Shown here: positions 1 to 7,804 of the stretch, piece by piece | Position numbering within the stretch: the stretch's first letter is position 1 | Layout: each line of letters begins with the position of its first letter | Source: an uncultured bacterium | GTDB lineage: Bacteria > Chloroflexota > Anaerolineae > J036 > Brachytrichaceae | DNA length: 35,783 nt | Assembly: GCA_903873965.1 (NCBI GenBank) | Contig: CAIQQO010000329.1 | Span: 1-35,783 of the forward strand | Direction of reading: 5' to 3' | Notes under the pieces: generated by a model | Told to the model about the DNA's origin: nothing | What the model saw: only the letters and a program-made list of their open reading frames with translations | Databases searched by the model: none | Made by a program: the position numbers and the translations under genes

Positions 1-1
1 G

Positions 2-646
2 AAGTGGTATGTAGAGCAGATACTTCAGGCGGGCTGCGGTATGGTGAACTGCATACCGGTTTTTATCGCACGAGAGAATTACTGGCAGCGTCGCTTTGAA
101 GAGGCAGGGTCAGTTGTCATTGGTGATGATATTAAAAGCCAGGTCGGCGCAACCATTACCCATCGCATGCTGGCGCATTTGTTTGTCGATCGTGGTGTCC
201 GCATCGATCGCACTTATCAGTTGAACTTCGGCGGCAATACAGATTTCATGAACATGCTTGAACGCGAGCGCCTGGAATCCAAGAAGATTAGCAAAACCAA
301 TGCTGTGACGTCGCAGATCCCTTATGAAATGGATCCTGACAATGTGCATGTAGGGCCGAGTGACTATGTGCCATGGCTGACCGATCGCAAGTTCTGCTAC
401 ATCAGAATGGAAGGTACGACATTTGGCGATGTGCCGTTGCTGGCTGAACTAAAGCTTGAGGTATGGGATAGCCCCAACAGTGCTGGTGTAGTGATCGATG
501 CGGTTCGTTGCGCAAAGATTGGCATGGATCGTGGCATGAAGGGAGCACTTTTTGCACCATCCTCCTATTTCATGAAGTCGCCGCCAGAACAGTACATTGA
601 CGACGATGCGCATGCGAAAGTGGAAGCCTTTATAAAGAGCGAATAA
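2..646 (+). CDS. ino1: myo-inositol-1-phosphate synthase, C-terminal part (5' end outside window)
   Basis: The reading frame is open from the left edge, so only the last 214 residues are present. The family (Ino1/MIPS) converts glucose-6-phosphate to myo-inositol-1-phosphate with NAD in the cytoplasm. Seen here: the N-C-I-P-V-F-I-A segment, the F-G-G-N-T-D-F stretch, the lysine-rich catalytic S-K-K-I-S-K-T-N motif, the H-V-G-P-S-D-Y-V-P segment and the conserved E[10 protein letters not shown] segment that ends the NAD-binding/tetramerisation region. This is the short prokaryotic form seen in actinobacteria, archaea and Chloroflexota. The next gene, 50 bp downstream, is a CDP-alcohol phosphatidyltransferase, so the product very probably feeds inositol phospholipid synthesis. 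Identification is firm; the missing N-terminus holds the Rossmann start. Confidence 0.93.
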   Translation, partial: KWYVEQILQAGCGMVNCIPVFIARENYWQRRFEEAGSVVIGDDIKSQVGATITHRMLAHLFVDRGVRIDRTYQLNFGGNTDFMNMLERERLESKKISKTNAVTSQIPYEMDPDNVHVGPSDYVPWLTDRKFCYIRMEGTTFGDVPLLAELKLEVWDSPNSAGVVIDAVRCAKIGMDRGMKGALFAPSSYFMKSPPEQYIDDDAHAKVEAFIKSE

Positions 647-669
647 TTCTCAGAGTGCAGGAAAATAAA

Positions 670-699
670 CATGAGGTCGCCAATTTTGGCGACCTCATG
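670..699. repeat. perfect 14-bp inverted repeat overlapping the start of the CDP-alcohol phosphatidyltransferase
   Basis: The arms CATGAGGTCGCCAA and TTGGCGACCTCATG flank two T's and match perfectly. The right arm contains the ATG at 697, which is the best start of the downstream gene. There is no T-run after the stem, so it does not look like a standard intrinsic terminator of ino1. Folded in mRNA, it would bury the start codon. It could be a translational switch, an mRNA-stabilising intercistronic stem, or a dimeric-protein site. Confidence 0.8.
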
Positions 700-1290
700 T
701 CGCAGAATATTATGGAAGTCTGGGCGCGCAAGAATACACAGTTTATCCTCGATCCCATTGTCGGCGCGATCGCCAAACTTGGGATATCTCCCAATGCATT
801 GACTTTTATCGGTTTTTTGTTGAATGTTGTTGCCGGGGTGCTTATTGGTTATGGTCAGGTTGTCTGGGGTGGGTTGGTCATGACGTTCATCGCCATGCCT
901 TTCGATGCCTTTGATGGAGCCCTGGCGCGTGCAACCCATAAGCAGAGCAAATTCGGGGCGTTTTTTGATTCGGTACTAGACCGCGTGGCAGAAGGAGCTC
1001 TTCTAGTCGGCCTTGCTGTCTTGTTTGCACAACGTGGCGATTTGATGTCGGTCATCGGCGCTTTTGCAGCCATGATCGGCTCGTTTATGGTTAGCTATAC
1101 GCGTGCCAGGGCAGAGGGTCTTGATCTCGAATGTAAGGTGGGCTTGTTTAGTCGCCTTGGCCGCTTTCTCTTGTTGGCGATAGGTCTGCTAATCAATCAA
1201 CCGGCCGCTACCGTGTGGCTGCTCGCGATCTTAAGCAGCGCTACAGCGATACAACGCATCATCCATGTCTATCGTGTTGCGCAAGTCTAG
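697..1290 (+). CDS. CDP-alcohol phosphatidyltransferase, probable phosphatidylinositol-phosphate synthase
   Basis: A membrane enzyme of about 198 residues with the full family signature: D-A-F-D-G-A-L-A-R, then eight residues, G-A-F-F-D and S-V-L-D. Its four aspartates bind two metal ions and its arginine binds the CDP-lipid. About five further hydrophobic segments follow. The opening G-I-S-P-N-A-L-T segment is typical of the PIP/archaetidylinositol-phosphate synthase branch. The adjoining inositol-1-phosphate synthase makes inositol phosphate the likely acceptor, giving phosphatidylinositol phosphate. Start: an in-frame GTG lies at 655, but residues from there are encoded by the palindrome; ATG 697 or ATG 712 fits the family better. 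None has a clear Shine-Dalgarno. Its stop codon shares the tetranucleotide CTAG with the stop of the convergent isomerase gene. Confidence 0.85.
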   Translation: MSQNIMEVWARKNTQFILDPIVGAIAKLGISPNALTFIGFLLNVVAGVLIGYGQVVWGGLVMTFIAMPFDAFDGALARATHKQSKFGAFFDSVLDRVAEGALLVGLAVLFAQRGDLMSVIGAFAAMIGSFMVSYTRARAEGLDLECKVGLFSRLGRFLLLAIGLLINQPAATVWLLAILSSATAIQRIIHVYRVAQV

Positions 1291-2357
1291 CCGCCTGTGG
1301 TGGCGCTCAATTCGGATTTGATCCAGTCAATAGCGTTCGTGGGTGTCGGGTCTATTCCAGTCATGATGGCTGCATAGTAACTTACCCAGTCACCAAACTG
1401 CACCAGAGACATGATTTGTGCCAACGCGCTGGTACCTTGTGCGTGCACTGTGTCTTGGTTGATGCCAGATTCAAGTAGTAATCGTCTTGTGATGTCAAAC
1501 CGCTGGAAGACTCGAGGATGGTCGTAGCTGCTGCGCAATTGGATCACGATACTTTTTCGCCAGACGTCTTCTGCTTGTTCGTAACCCACTACGGCATTGT
1601 GATTTAGTTCAGGAATTTCATCGACAGTTGCCAGTAACTTGGCGTTTTCATTGAGAAGAGTTTTCCAGCGATGGGCAACTGGCACCAAAATGCCGGATGC
1701 ATAGATGACCGGTAAACGTTCGACGATCTGGCCTGCAATACGCTTTGCCGGATTTCGGATAGCGACTGACAGAATTCCTAACTTTTGCGCGTTCAATCCC
1801 AATAAGCGAATCGTCTCATCGACAGCGGCTCCTGGATGTTCGATCAGTCCAAGTGAGTGTAGCAGGGCGATGACGGGCATCGTAATCCAGCCGACACCTT
1901 CGCGTGGTGTGTGCATGTAATGGTATTGAAAAACCGGTATCGCGAGTTGGGTTGCGCGATCTGCCAGTTGCCCTCCGCCAGTGAGTACGATGATCCGGCA
2001 ACCTCTTTCAACCGCCACGTTCATAGCACTGAGCGATTCTTCTGTGTTACCTGACTTTGATAATACGATCACCAATGAGTTGCCATCAGCGGACGCAGGC
2101 AATCCATAGTTTCGCCAGATTGTGACAGGGATGCGCAGGTTTTCTGAATAAGCGGCAATAGCGAAGGTTGCGCCCATGGCTGAACCACCCATGGCAGCTA
2201 TGACGATATGGTTTAGCGGGTGGAATGTCTGCGCTCTAAAGAATGCCATTCCGGATTCAAAAGCAGATTGACATTGGTTTGGCAAATCAGCTAGTTGCAC
2301 ATGCATTCCCGATCGGTCTATCTCATTATAAGAAGAAACGATGTCGAGGTCGTTCAT
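1287..2357 (-). CDS. bifunctional phosphoglucose/phosphomannose isomerase (SIS domain)
   Basis: 356 residues. The family interconverts glucose-6-phosphate, mannose-6-phosphate and fructose-6-phosphate in the cytoplasm. Visible: sugar-isomerase (SIS) fold with the phosphate loop G-G-S-A-M-G at residues 57-62, the S-K-S-G-N-T-E-E motif at 100-107, the catalytic E-L-N-H-N region around 250-254, and a C-terminal tail with I-D-P-T-P and A-I-D-W-I-K typical of this archaeal/bacterial family rather than classic Pgi. It is last in a minus-strand set with polA and the PpiC protein; the spacing to the PpiC stop is only 4 bases. Its stop overlaps tail to tail with the upstream plus-strand gene. It supplies mannose-6-P/fructose-6-P for the glycan genes elsewhere in the window (inference). 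Confidence 0.9.
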   Translation of the reverse strand: MNDLDIVSSYNEIDRSGMHVQLADLPNQCQSAFESGMAFFRAQTFHPLNHIVIAAMGGSAMGATFAIAAYSENLRIPVTIWRNYGLPASADGNSLVIVLSKSGNTEESLSAMNVAVERGCRIIVLTGGGQLADRATQLAIPVFQYHYMHTPREGVGWITMPVIALLHSLGLIEHPGAAVDETIRLLGLNAQKLGILSVAIRNPAKRIAGQIVERLPVIYASGILVPVAHRWKTLLNENAKLLATVDEIPELNHNAVVGYEQAEDVWRKSIVIQLRSSYDHPRVFQRFDITRRLLLESGINQDTVHAQGTSALAQIMSLVQFGDWVSYYAAIMTGIDPTPTNAIDWIKSELSATTGG

Positions 2358-2361
2358 TGCT

Positions 2362-3393
2362 TTAGATATATCTCTCTATTTTTGCGTTAGTGCGCAGTCG
2401 ATTGATCCACTGCTCAATGGCGGCCTGTTGGATATAAGAACTGTCGTTTGGTGTAAGAGCGCGCGTCTGGCGTTCGGCGACCCTGATCACGTGATATCCA
2501 ATAGGACTGTGGATAATCGGGCTTATCTGACCGACTTTCAGTGAAAACGCTGCTTCTTCAACTTCTGACCATAGGATGACGCCGGTACCTCGCGTAAACC
2601 ATCCCAGATCTCCCCCGTCTGCTTTGGTACTGATGTCAATCGATATTGACTGTGCGACCGTCGTGAATTTCGCACCAGCCTTCAATTTTGCTAACGTACT
2701 CTGAGCTACAGCTTCAGTCGCGAGGACGACCTGATAGGCGTGTATGTATTCGGCCGTTCGAGGCAGTTGCTCCACAATACGGTCGCGCATCATGGTTGCC
2801 AGCAGTTCATATCGCACTATATCGCGCAAGCCTTGCTCGCTCTCTTTGCCAGCCCCAAGCCACTGTTGGAATGTAGCCTGACCGCCCTGGCTTGCAATCA
2901 TTGCGGCAACTTCATCATCAATGGCTTTGTCGGTGACGGCAATATTCACGCGCTTCGCATCTTGTGCGATTAGTGTTCGATCAATGAGTGTTCCCAGAAC
3001 AACATCCTTATATTGTAGGGCTAATTGTTTCGCCTCCGGGCTCTCCAGGCTCGGTACAGTGGGATCACCGACCAGGTACCGCGTCATCTCTGCACTAAAC
3101 TGCGCCAACGTAATCGGCTGACCATTCACGCGTGCCGCCAGTCCCTCGTTAGCATTCTTTGTGGGTGGAAGTGACGTCGCAGGTGCTGTCTGTGGGGCGA
3201 CATGTTGGGTATCTCCCGCGGTGGTTGGCAACGCGATAGTCAGTTGGATTACGGCGCCTGGTGTGACAGTGCCGCCATTGATATTCATTGATTGCACGCT
3301 GTCAGTTGTACAACTCGCAACCAGCATCATACTGATGGTCAGAATCAACGCATACCAGGTGCGGCGATGTTGTTGGTTTAGTTTGTTAGCCAT
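2362..3393 (-). CDS. PpiC/parvulin-type peptidyl-prolyl isomerase lipoprotein (SurA/PrsA-like)
   Basis: 343 residues from the chosen ATG. The frame stays open to 3579 inside polA, but residues before this ATG are unlike any secretion signal. From M-A-N-K-L a basic n-region, a hydrophobic segment and a lipobox L-V-A-S-C place the lipidated cysteine at residue 28. A Thr/Pro-rich linker follows, then a SurA_N-like region (V-N-G-Q-P-I-T). The C-terminal parvulin rotamase domain has the G-G-D-L-G-W-F and G-Y-H-V-I-R-V motifs. It should assist folding of exported proteins at the outer face of the cytoplasmic membrane. It sits 43 bases after polA and 4 bases before the isomerase gene, so it probably shares their transcript. 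The rotamase domain is nearly certain; the natural clients are unknown. Confidence 0.88.
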   Translation of the reverse strand: MANKLNQQHRRTWYALILTISMMLVASCTTDSVQSMNINGGTVTPGAVIQLTIALPTTAGDTQHVAPQTAPATSLPPTKNANEGLAARVNGQPITLAQFSAEMTRYLVGDPTVPSLESPEAKQLALQYKDVVLGTLIDRTLIAQDAKRVNIAVTDKAIDDEVAAMIASQGGQATFQQWLGAGKESEQGLRDIVRYELLATMMRDRIVEQLPRTAEYIHAYQVVLATEAVAQSTLAKLKAGAKFTTVAQSISIDISTKADGGDLGWFTRGTGVILWSEVEEAAFSLKVGQISPIIHSPIGYHVIRVAERQTRALTPNDSSYIQQAAIEQWINRLRTNAKIERYI

Positions 3394-3436
3394 GATATGC
3401 TGCGCAACAACCGAGGTTGCATCACTTGCCGAATAG

Positions 3437-6328
3437 TCATTCCACTTCGTCCCAGTTCTTACCGGTTGCAACATCAACGCGCAATTTGACACTGAGTGTA
3501 TATGCGTTCTCCATTTCATTCCTGACGAGTTCGCATAACACATCAGTCTCATTCGTAGGGCATTCAAGCACCAATTCATCGTGCACCTGAAGGATTAACT
3601 TGCCTTGATATTCGCCAGCCCGAATCGCACGGTGGGTGTTAATCATAGCCATTTTCATGATGTCTGCAGCCGACCCTTGCACAGGATGATTGATTGCTTC
3701 ACGCTCGGCGCGGCGGCGAACTTGATCGTTGCCGCGGTTTTCGACTCCCTGAAGCTCTGGAAAATAACGCCGTCTTCCCAGTAGTGTTTCAACATAGCCG
3801 ATCGCTGCTGCTTTGCGTTTCGTTTCATCCAACCAGGCGCGGACTCGCGGAAATCGATCAAAATACTTGCGAATGAAATCCTGTGCCTCTGACTGCGACA
3901 TGCCGGTGTTTTGCGCAAGTGCAAAGGAACCCATGCCATAGGCAATGCCAAAGTTTATGCGCTTGGCAAAGCTGCGCTGCATGGAGCTGACTTCTTTTAG
4001 CGGTGTGTCATAGATGGCTGCAGCAGTCGTGGCGTGAATATCCTCCCCGCGTTCAAATGCTGCTTTTAACGTGGCATCATCGGCAAGGTGGGCCAGGATG
4101 CGTAGTTCAACTTGAGAATAGTCAGCGCTGATTAATCTCCAGCCTTTTCGAGGTGTAAATGCTTTACGTACGCGTCGACCAATCTCCGTCTTTATGGGGA
4201 TATTTTGCAAGTTTGGATTTGATGAAGACAACCGGCCCGTTACAGCTCCAGCTTGATTGTAATCAGTATGCAATCGTCCGGTGGCGGGATTAATCAACGC
4301 AGGCAAAGCATCCACGTACGTACCTTTCAGTTTGTTGAGTTCGCGGTGCTGCAAAATCAAAGGAATGATTTCGTGCTTGTCCTGCAATGTCTCTAACACA
4401 TCCGCTGCGGTGGAAAATGTGCCGCCTGTCGTCTTTCTCAGACCTTGAGTGGGGAGCTGCAATCGGCCAAACAAAACATCGGCAAGCTGCTGTGTCGAAT
4501 TAATGTTGAAGACAGTCCCAGCACTGTTATAGATACCTTTCTCTAGCTCGCGTAGACGTTCGGTAAGTTCAACTGACAGTGTCGCCAAATACTTAATATC
4601 GAGCACGACACCAGTCATCTCCATATCGAGTAACACTTGAATCAATGGCAGCTCGACCTCATGGAAGAGAGTCTCCTGATTGACCTGATGCAACCGCGAC
4701 ACCATCCGATCAGCGAGTTGCAGTGTGGCATCGGCGTCAGCTGCTGCATAGGGTGCTACACGCTCCACCGGGACATCGCGCATCGTGATTTGGGCTTTGC
4801 CTTTACCGATGAGTTCGGTGATGTTTGTCATCTGCCAGCCTAGATAGGTAAATGCAAGTTGCTTCAGTCCGAGTGATGGACTACCTGGATCGATGAGGAA
4901 CTGGGCGATCATCGTATCGAAGACAGGTTTGTCGATGCGTACACCGATGTTTTGAAGGACTTCAAGATCAAATTTGGCGTTATGCGCCAGAAGCTGAACA
5001 TCTGAACGCTGTAACGCTTTTGCCAGCGGTTCGAACTTTGAAGAAGCGGGATCCAGGGCATAGTGTGGGAGAGCGTCGTTCTGTTCGGTATCACAAGGGA
5101 CATACCAGGCTTCATTGGGTTTTACTGCCAGGGATATACCAACAATCTGAGACTGTAGGGGATTCTGCCCGGTTGTTTCGGTGTCAAACGCGATGCGGGA
5201 GGCTTGATTAAGGGATTCAAGTAGTTCGCGATAACTGTCGTCGCTATTGACGAGTCGTACAGCCGTGGGAACGTTGGAAGGAACTGGAACGGATGCAAAC
5301 ACCTCACTTGTTGGCGGAGGTTCGTTGACAGGTAGAAGCTGTGACGACGTAAACATCCCTAACTGGCTGCCAACATCAGCACTAATAGCTGGCGCTGACG
5401 CTGTCTGAGAAAACTCGGAAGCATTCCGCGTCACCGGTATACGTTTGATCATGCTGCCAAATTCCAGTTCGCGGAATAGCCCTATGGTACTGCGGTAGTC
5501 CACCTCGGCTTTACATGCCTCCCAGTCAATATCCAATGGCACATTGGTGCGGATCGTGACGAGATTGCGACTGAGATAGGCAGACTCTTTATCAGATTCC
5601 AACGCTGTACGTGAACGTTTCTGAGTAATCTCGTCAAGGTGATCATAGATGTTGTCAAGAGTGCCAAACTGTTGCAACAATGCCTGAGCGGATTTCTCAC
5701 CAATCCCCCGCACGCCCGGCACGTTATCCGATGTATCACCCACCATCGCTTTATAGTCAATCATCTGGTCGACGCGCACGCCGTATTTTTCGAGCACAAG
5801 GGCTTCATCGTACACAATCGTATCGTCAAATGAACGCCCTGATGTCAGCACCTTGATATGAGGATTCACTAACTGCAGTGCATCCCGATCTCCGGTGACG
5901 AGTATGACGTTCATCCCTTCGGTGCTGCCGCGAACTGAGAGTGTTCCGAGAACATCATCTGCCTCAAAACCCTCTCGAGTAAAGATGGGAATGCCTAGCG
6001 CGCCGACAACCTGCTGAATTCGTTTCAACTGTGCCACCAATTCGTCAGGCATCTTTTCGCGAGTACCTTTATAGTCAGCAAACAGGTCATCACGAAATGT
6101 TTTGCCCACGTCAAAGGCGACAGCAATGTAATCCGGTTTCTGCTCCTTCCACACCTTGAGCAGCATATTCGTGAAAAAGTAGACAGCTCCCGTTAATTCA
6201 TCGGTACCATCAGGATGTTTCACCGAGAACGTCTGGGTCCGAGCTGAAGCAAAAAAGGCGCGGTATGCCAATGAATGGCCATCGATCAACATCAGCAAAG
6301 GTCGGGAGGATGTGGACTTGTCACTCAT
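3437..6328 (-). CDS. polA: DNA polymerase I
   Basis: 963 residues, all three domains. (i) N-terminal 5' nuclease (about 1-300) with L-M-L-I-D-G-H-S-L, E-A-D-D-V-L-G-T and the G-D-T-S-D-N-V-P-G-V helix-hairpin-helix loop. (ii) 3'-5' exonuclease (about 360-550) with Exo I D-T-E-T-T-G, Exo II H-N-A-K-F-D and Exo III Y-A-A-A-D-A-D, so proofreading residues are kept, unlike Thermus-type enzymes. (iii) Polymerase with motif A S-A-D-Y-S-Q-V-E-L-R, motif B R-S-F-A-K-R-I-N-F-G-I-A-Y-G and motif C Q-V-H-D-E-L. The motif B position after K has F in K-x3-F-G, the usual dideoxy-discriminating residue of E. coli-like enzymes. A promoter placed so that the message would start at or next to the ATG lies just upstream. 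It replaces RNA primers and fills repair gaps. Confidence 0.97.
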   Translation of the reverse strand: MSDKSTSSRPLLMLIDGHSLAYRAFFASARTQTFSVKHPDGTDELTGAVYFFTNMLLKVWKEQKPDYIAVAFDVGKTFRDDLFADYKGTREKMPDELVAQLKRIQQVVGALGIPIFTREGFEADDVLGTLSVRGSTEGMNVILVTGDRDALQLVNPHIKVLTSGRSFDDTIVYDEALVLEKYGVRVDQMIDYKAMVGDTSDNVPGVRGIGEKSAQALLQQFGTLDNIYDHLDEITQKRSRTALESDKESAYLSRNLVTIRTNVPLDIDWEACKAEVDYRSTIGLFRELEFGSMIKRIPVTRNASEFSQTASAPAISADVGSQLGMFTSSQLLPVNEPPPTSEVFASVPVPSNVPTAVRLVNSDDSYRELLESLNQASRIAFDTETTGQNPLQSQIVGISLAVKPNEAWYVPCDTEQNDALPHYALDPASSKFEPLAKALQRSDVQLLAHNAKFDLEVLQNIGVRIDKPVFDTMIAQFLIDPGSPSLGLKQLAFTYLGWQMTNITELIGKGKAQITMRDVPVERVAPYAAADADATLQLADRMVSRLHQVNQETLFHEVELPLIQVLLDMEMTGVVLDIKYLATLSVELTERLRELEKGIYNSAGTVFNINSTQQLADVLFGRLQLPTQGLRKTTGGTFSTAADVLETLQDKHEIIPLILQHRELNKLKGTYVDALPALINPATGRLHTDYNQAGAVTGRLSSSNPNLQNIPIKTEIGRRVRKAFTPRKGWRLISADYSQVELRILAHLADDATLKAAFERGEDIHATTAAAIYDTPLKEVSSMQRSFAKRINFGIAYGMGSFALAQNTGMSQSEAQDFIRKYFDRFPRVRAWLDETKRKAAAIGYVETLLGRRRYFPELQGVENRGNDQVRRRAEREAINHPVQGSAADIMKMAMINTHRAIRAGEYQGKLILQVHDELVLECPTNETDVLCELVRNEMENAYTLSVKLRVDVATGKNWDEVE

Positions 6329-6334
6329 ATCCCT

Positions 6335-6362
6335 ATATTACTTCACGTCGCATGTCTGCCAA
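6335..6362 (-). promoter_or_regulatory. putative polA promoter, likely leaderless transcript
   Basis: On the minus strand TTGGCA, a 16-bp spacer and TAATAT precede the polA ATG by six bases. The expected transcription start therefore falls at or within a base or two of the start codon. The -35 box matches 5 of 6 consensus positions and the -10 box 4 of 6. Inferred from position and similarity only. Confidence 0.45.
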
Positions 6363-6430
6363 ACCGAGAGATCGGTGAGGACGTCGGTCAAGACTTGTGG
6401 CCGGCAGTACCCGAAGGAAAACCGCCTGTG

Positions 6431-6436
6431 TACAAT
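6431..6436 (+). promoter_or_regulatory. -10 element TACAAT for the amidohydrolase gene
   Basis: TACAAT lies seven bases before ATG 6444, the spacing expected for a leaderless mRNA. No convincing -35 box stands 16-18 bp upstream, and no Shine-Dalgarno can fit between it and the ATG. Confidence 0.4.
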
Positions 6437-6443
6437 TCGGCGC

Positions 6444-7796
6444 ATGTCGATACCAACTCAGTCTCATGGCGAAACGCAGCTTGTTCTGGCTTCCTGGTTG
6501 ATTCCTTCAGCTCATGAAACGCCACTGGTTGACGCGGGTGTGGCCGTGCGTGAGGGACGCATTGTGGCGGTTGGCACTAACACCGCGCTTCAAGCGCAGT
6601 TTCCAGAAGCCGAGGTATGTAATCTGCATGGAAAGGCATTATCCAGCGGGTTTGTAGATTCGCATCGGCATTGCTATGGTGTGCTTGCACATGGCATTCC
6701 AGCCGACAATGCGCCAGAGGATTTCTGGGCATTCTTGAATGATTTCTGGTGGGGCAAAATAGAAGACAGGCTTGATCATGATATGTTACGTGCCGCCATG
6801 AATTTGGCCTGTTATGACATGATACGAAGTGGCGTGACAACTTTTTTTGATTGTCTCGAAGCTCCCAATGCATTGCCAGGCGGGTTGTCGATTCAGGGTG
6901 AAGTTGTGGAGAAATGGGGTCTGCGCGGCATGCTGTGTTTTGAAGCGACTGAGCGCGTGAGTAGAGCCAATGGGGAGTTGGGATTGCGGGAAAACCTCGA
7001 TTTCATCAAGGCATGCCGCGAAACCGCTAAGCGACCGCAGCTCTTGTATGGAGCAATGTGTCATCACACCACTTTCACCTGTGGTGATGACTTTATTCGA
7101 CAGGCGCATACCCATGCCAGAGAGAATGACGCGCTACTGCACTTCCACTGCTCAGAAGGAACCTACGAACCTGAGCAATGCCTCAAAAAATATGGCCATC
7201 GCACGATCGAACACTACGAAGCTCTCGGTATTCTCGACGACATCACGATGGCATCCCAATGTGTGCAGTTATCGGCGCATGAAGTCGAGATTGTGGGGAA
7301 ACATGGGATCAAGGTCACCACGATGCCACTCTCAAACTGCGAAGTCGGAGGAGGATTTGCGCCTGTCCCGGAGATGCGGCGCGCCGGCGCGATTGTTGGG
7401 CTTGGTACAGATGGCTATGTGGCCAATTTCTTCTCCAGCTTGCGAGGTGCATTTCTAATGCACAAGGCACGATTGCTGGACCCGCGTGCCATGCCAGCGC
7501 ATGAAGTCTGGCAGATGGCGACCGAAGATAGTGCCAGTGCAATGGGACTTGCTGACGTAGGTGTTATCCGCGAAGGCGCGAGTGCTGACGTCATCGCGAT
7601 CGATCTTGACCTGCCTACACCGGTGCGTAGCCACAATCTGCTCGATCAGTTAGTACTGTGGCGTGATGCAGACGATGTTGATAGCGTGATGTGTGCAGGT
7701 CGCTGGTTGAAACGTGACCATATCGTGTTGAATGCTGACCACGACCAGTTACTGGCTAAAACTCGTGAAGCAGCCAAACGACTGTGGGGTGTGTAA
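6444..7796 (+). CDS. metal-dependent amidohydrolase (TrzA/AtzB/cytosine-deaminase-like)
   Basis: 451 residues from ATG 6444; the frame is open further upstream (6312), but the extra 44 residues overlap the polA promoter region and have no family features. Composite beta-sandwich plus TIM barrel of the amidohydrolase superfamily. Metal ligands visible: D-S-H-R-H after beta strand 1, H-F-H-C-S-E-G, the histidine in C-V-Q-L-S-A-H, and the aspartate in L-G-T-D-G-Y. The P-L-S-N-C-E-V-G-G-G-F-A-P-V-P segment matches the chlorohydrolase/deaminase branch, which acts on C-N or C-Cl bonds of cyclic or aminated substrates (guanine, S-adenosylhomocysteine, triazines). The exact substrate cannot be read from sequence. 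It stands alone, divergent from polA and ending 8 bases before the convergent membrane-protein gene. Confidence 0.85.
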   Translation: MSIPTQSHGETQLVLASWLIPSAHETPLVDAGVAVREGRIVAVGTNTALQAQFPEAEVCNLHGKALSSGFVDSHRHCYGVLAHGIPADNAPEDFWAFLNDFWWGKIEDRLDHDMLRAAMNLACYDMIRSGVTTFFDCLEAPNALPGGLSIQGEVVEKWGLRGMLCFEATERVSRANGELGLRENLDFIKACRETAKRPQLLYGAMCHHTTFTCGDDFIRQAHTHARENDALLHFHCSEGTYEPEQCLKKYGHRTIEHYEALGILDDITMASQCVQLSAHEVEIVGKHGIKVTTMPLSNCEVGGGFAPVPEMRRAGAIVGLGTDGYVANFFSSLRGAFLMHKARLLDPRAMPAHEVWQMATEDSASAMGLADVGVIREGASADVIAIDLDLPTPVRSHNLLDQLVLWRDADDVDSVMCAGRWLKRDHIVLNADHDQLLAKTREAAKRLWGV

Positions 7797-7804
7797 ATGG
7801 CGGA

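Noticed and set aside
3394-3579. Longer N-terminus for the PpiC lipoprotein, extending into polA
   Set aside because: The extra residues would put the lipoprotein signal internal; the ATG at 3393 gives a correct lipobox distance.
6970-7458. A 162-codon open frame inside the amidohydrolase gene in another frame
   Set aside because: It has no family features and the amidohydrolase metal motifs run through it in the proper frame.
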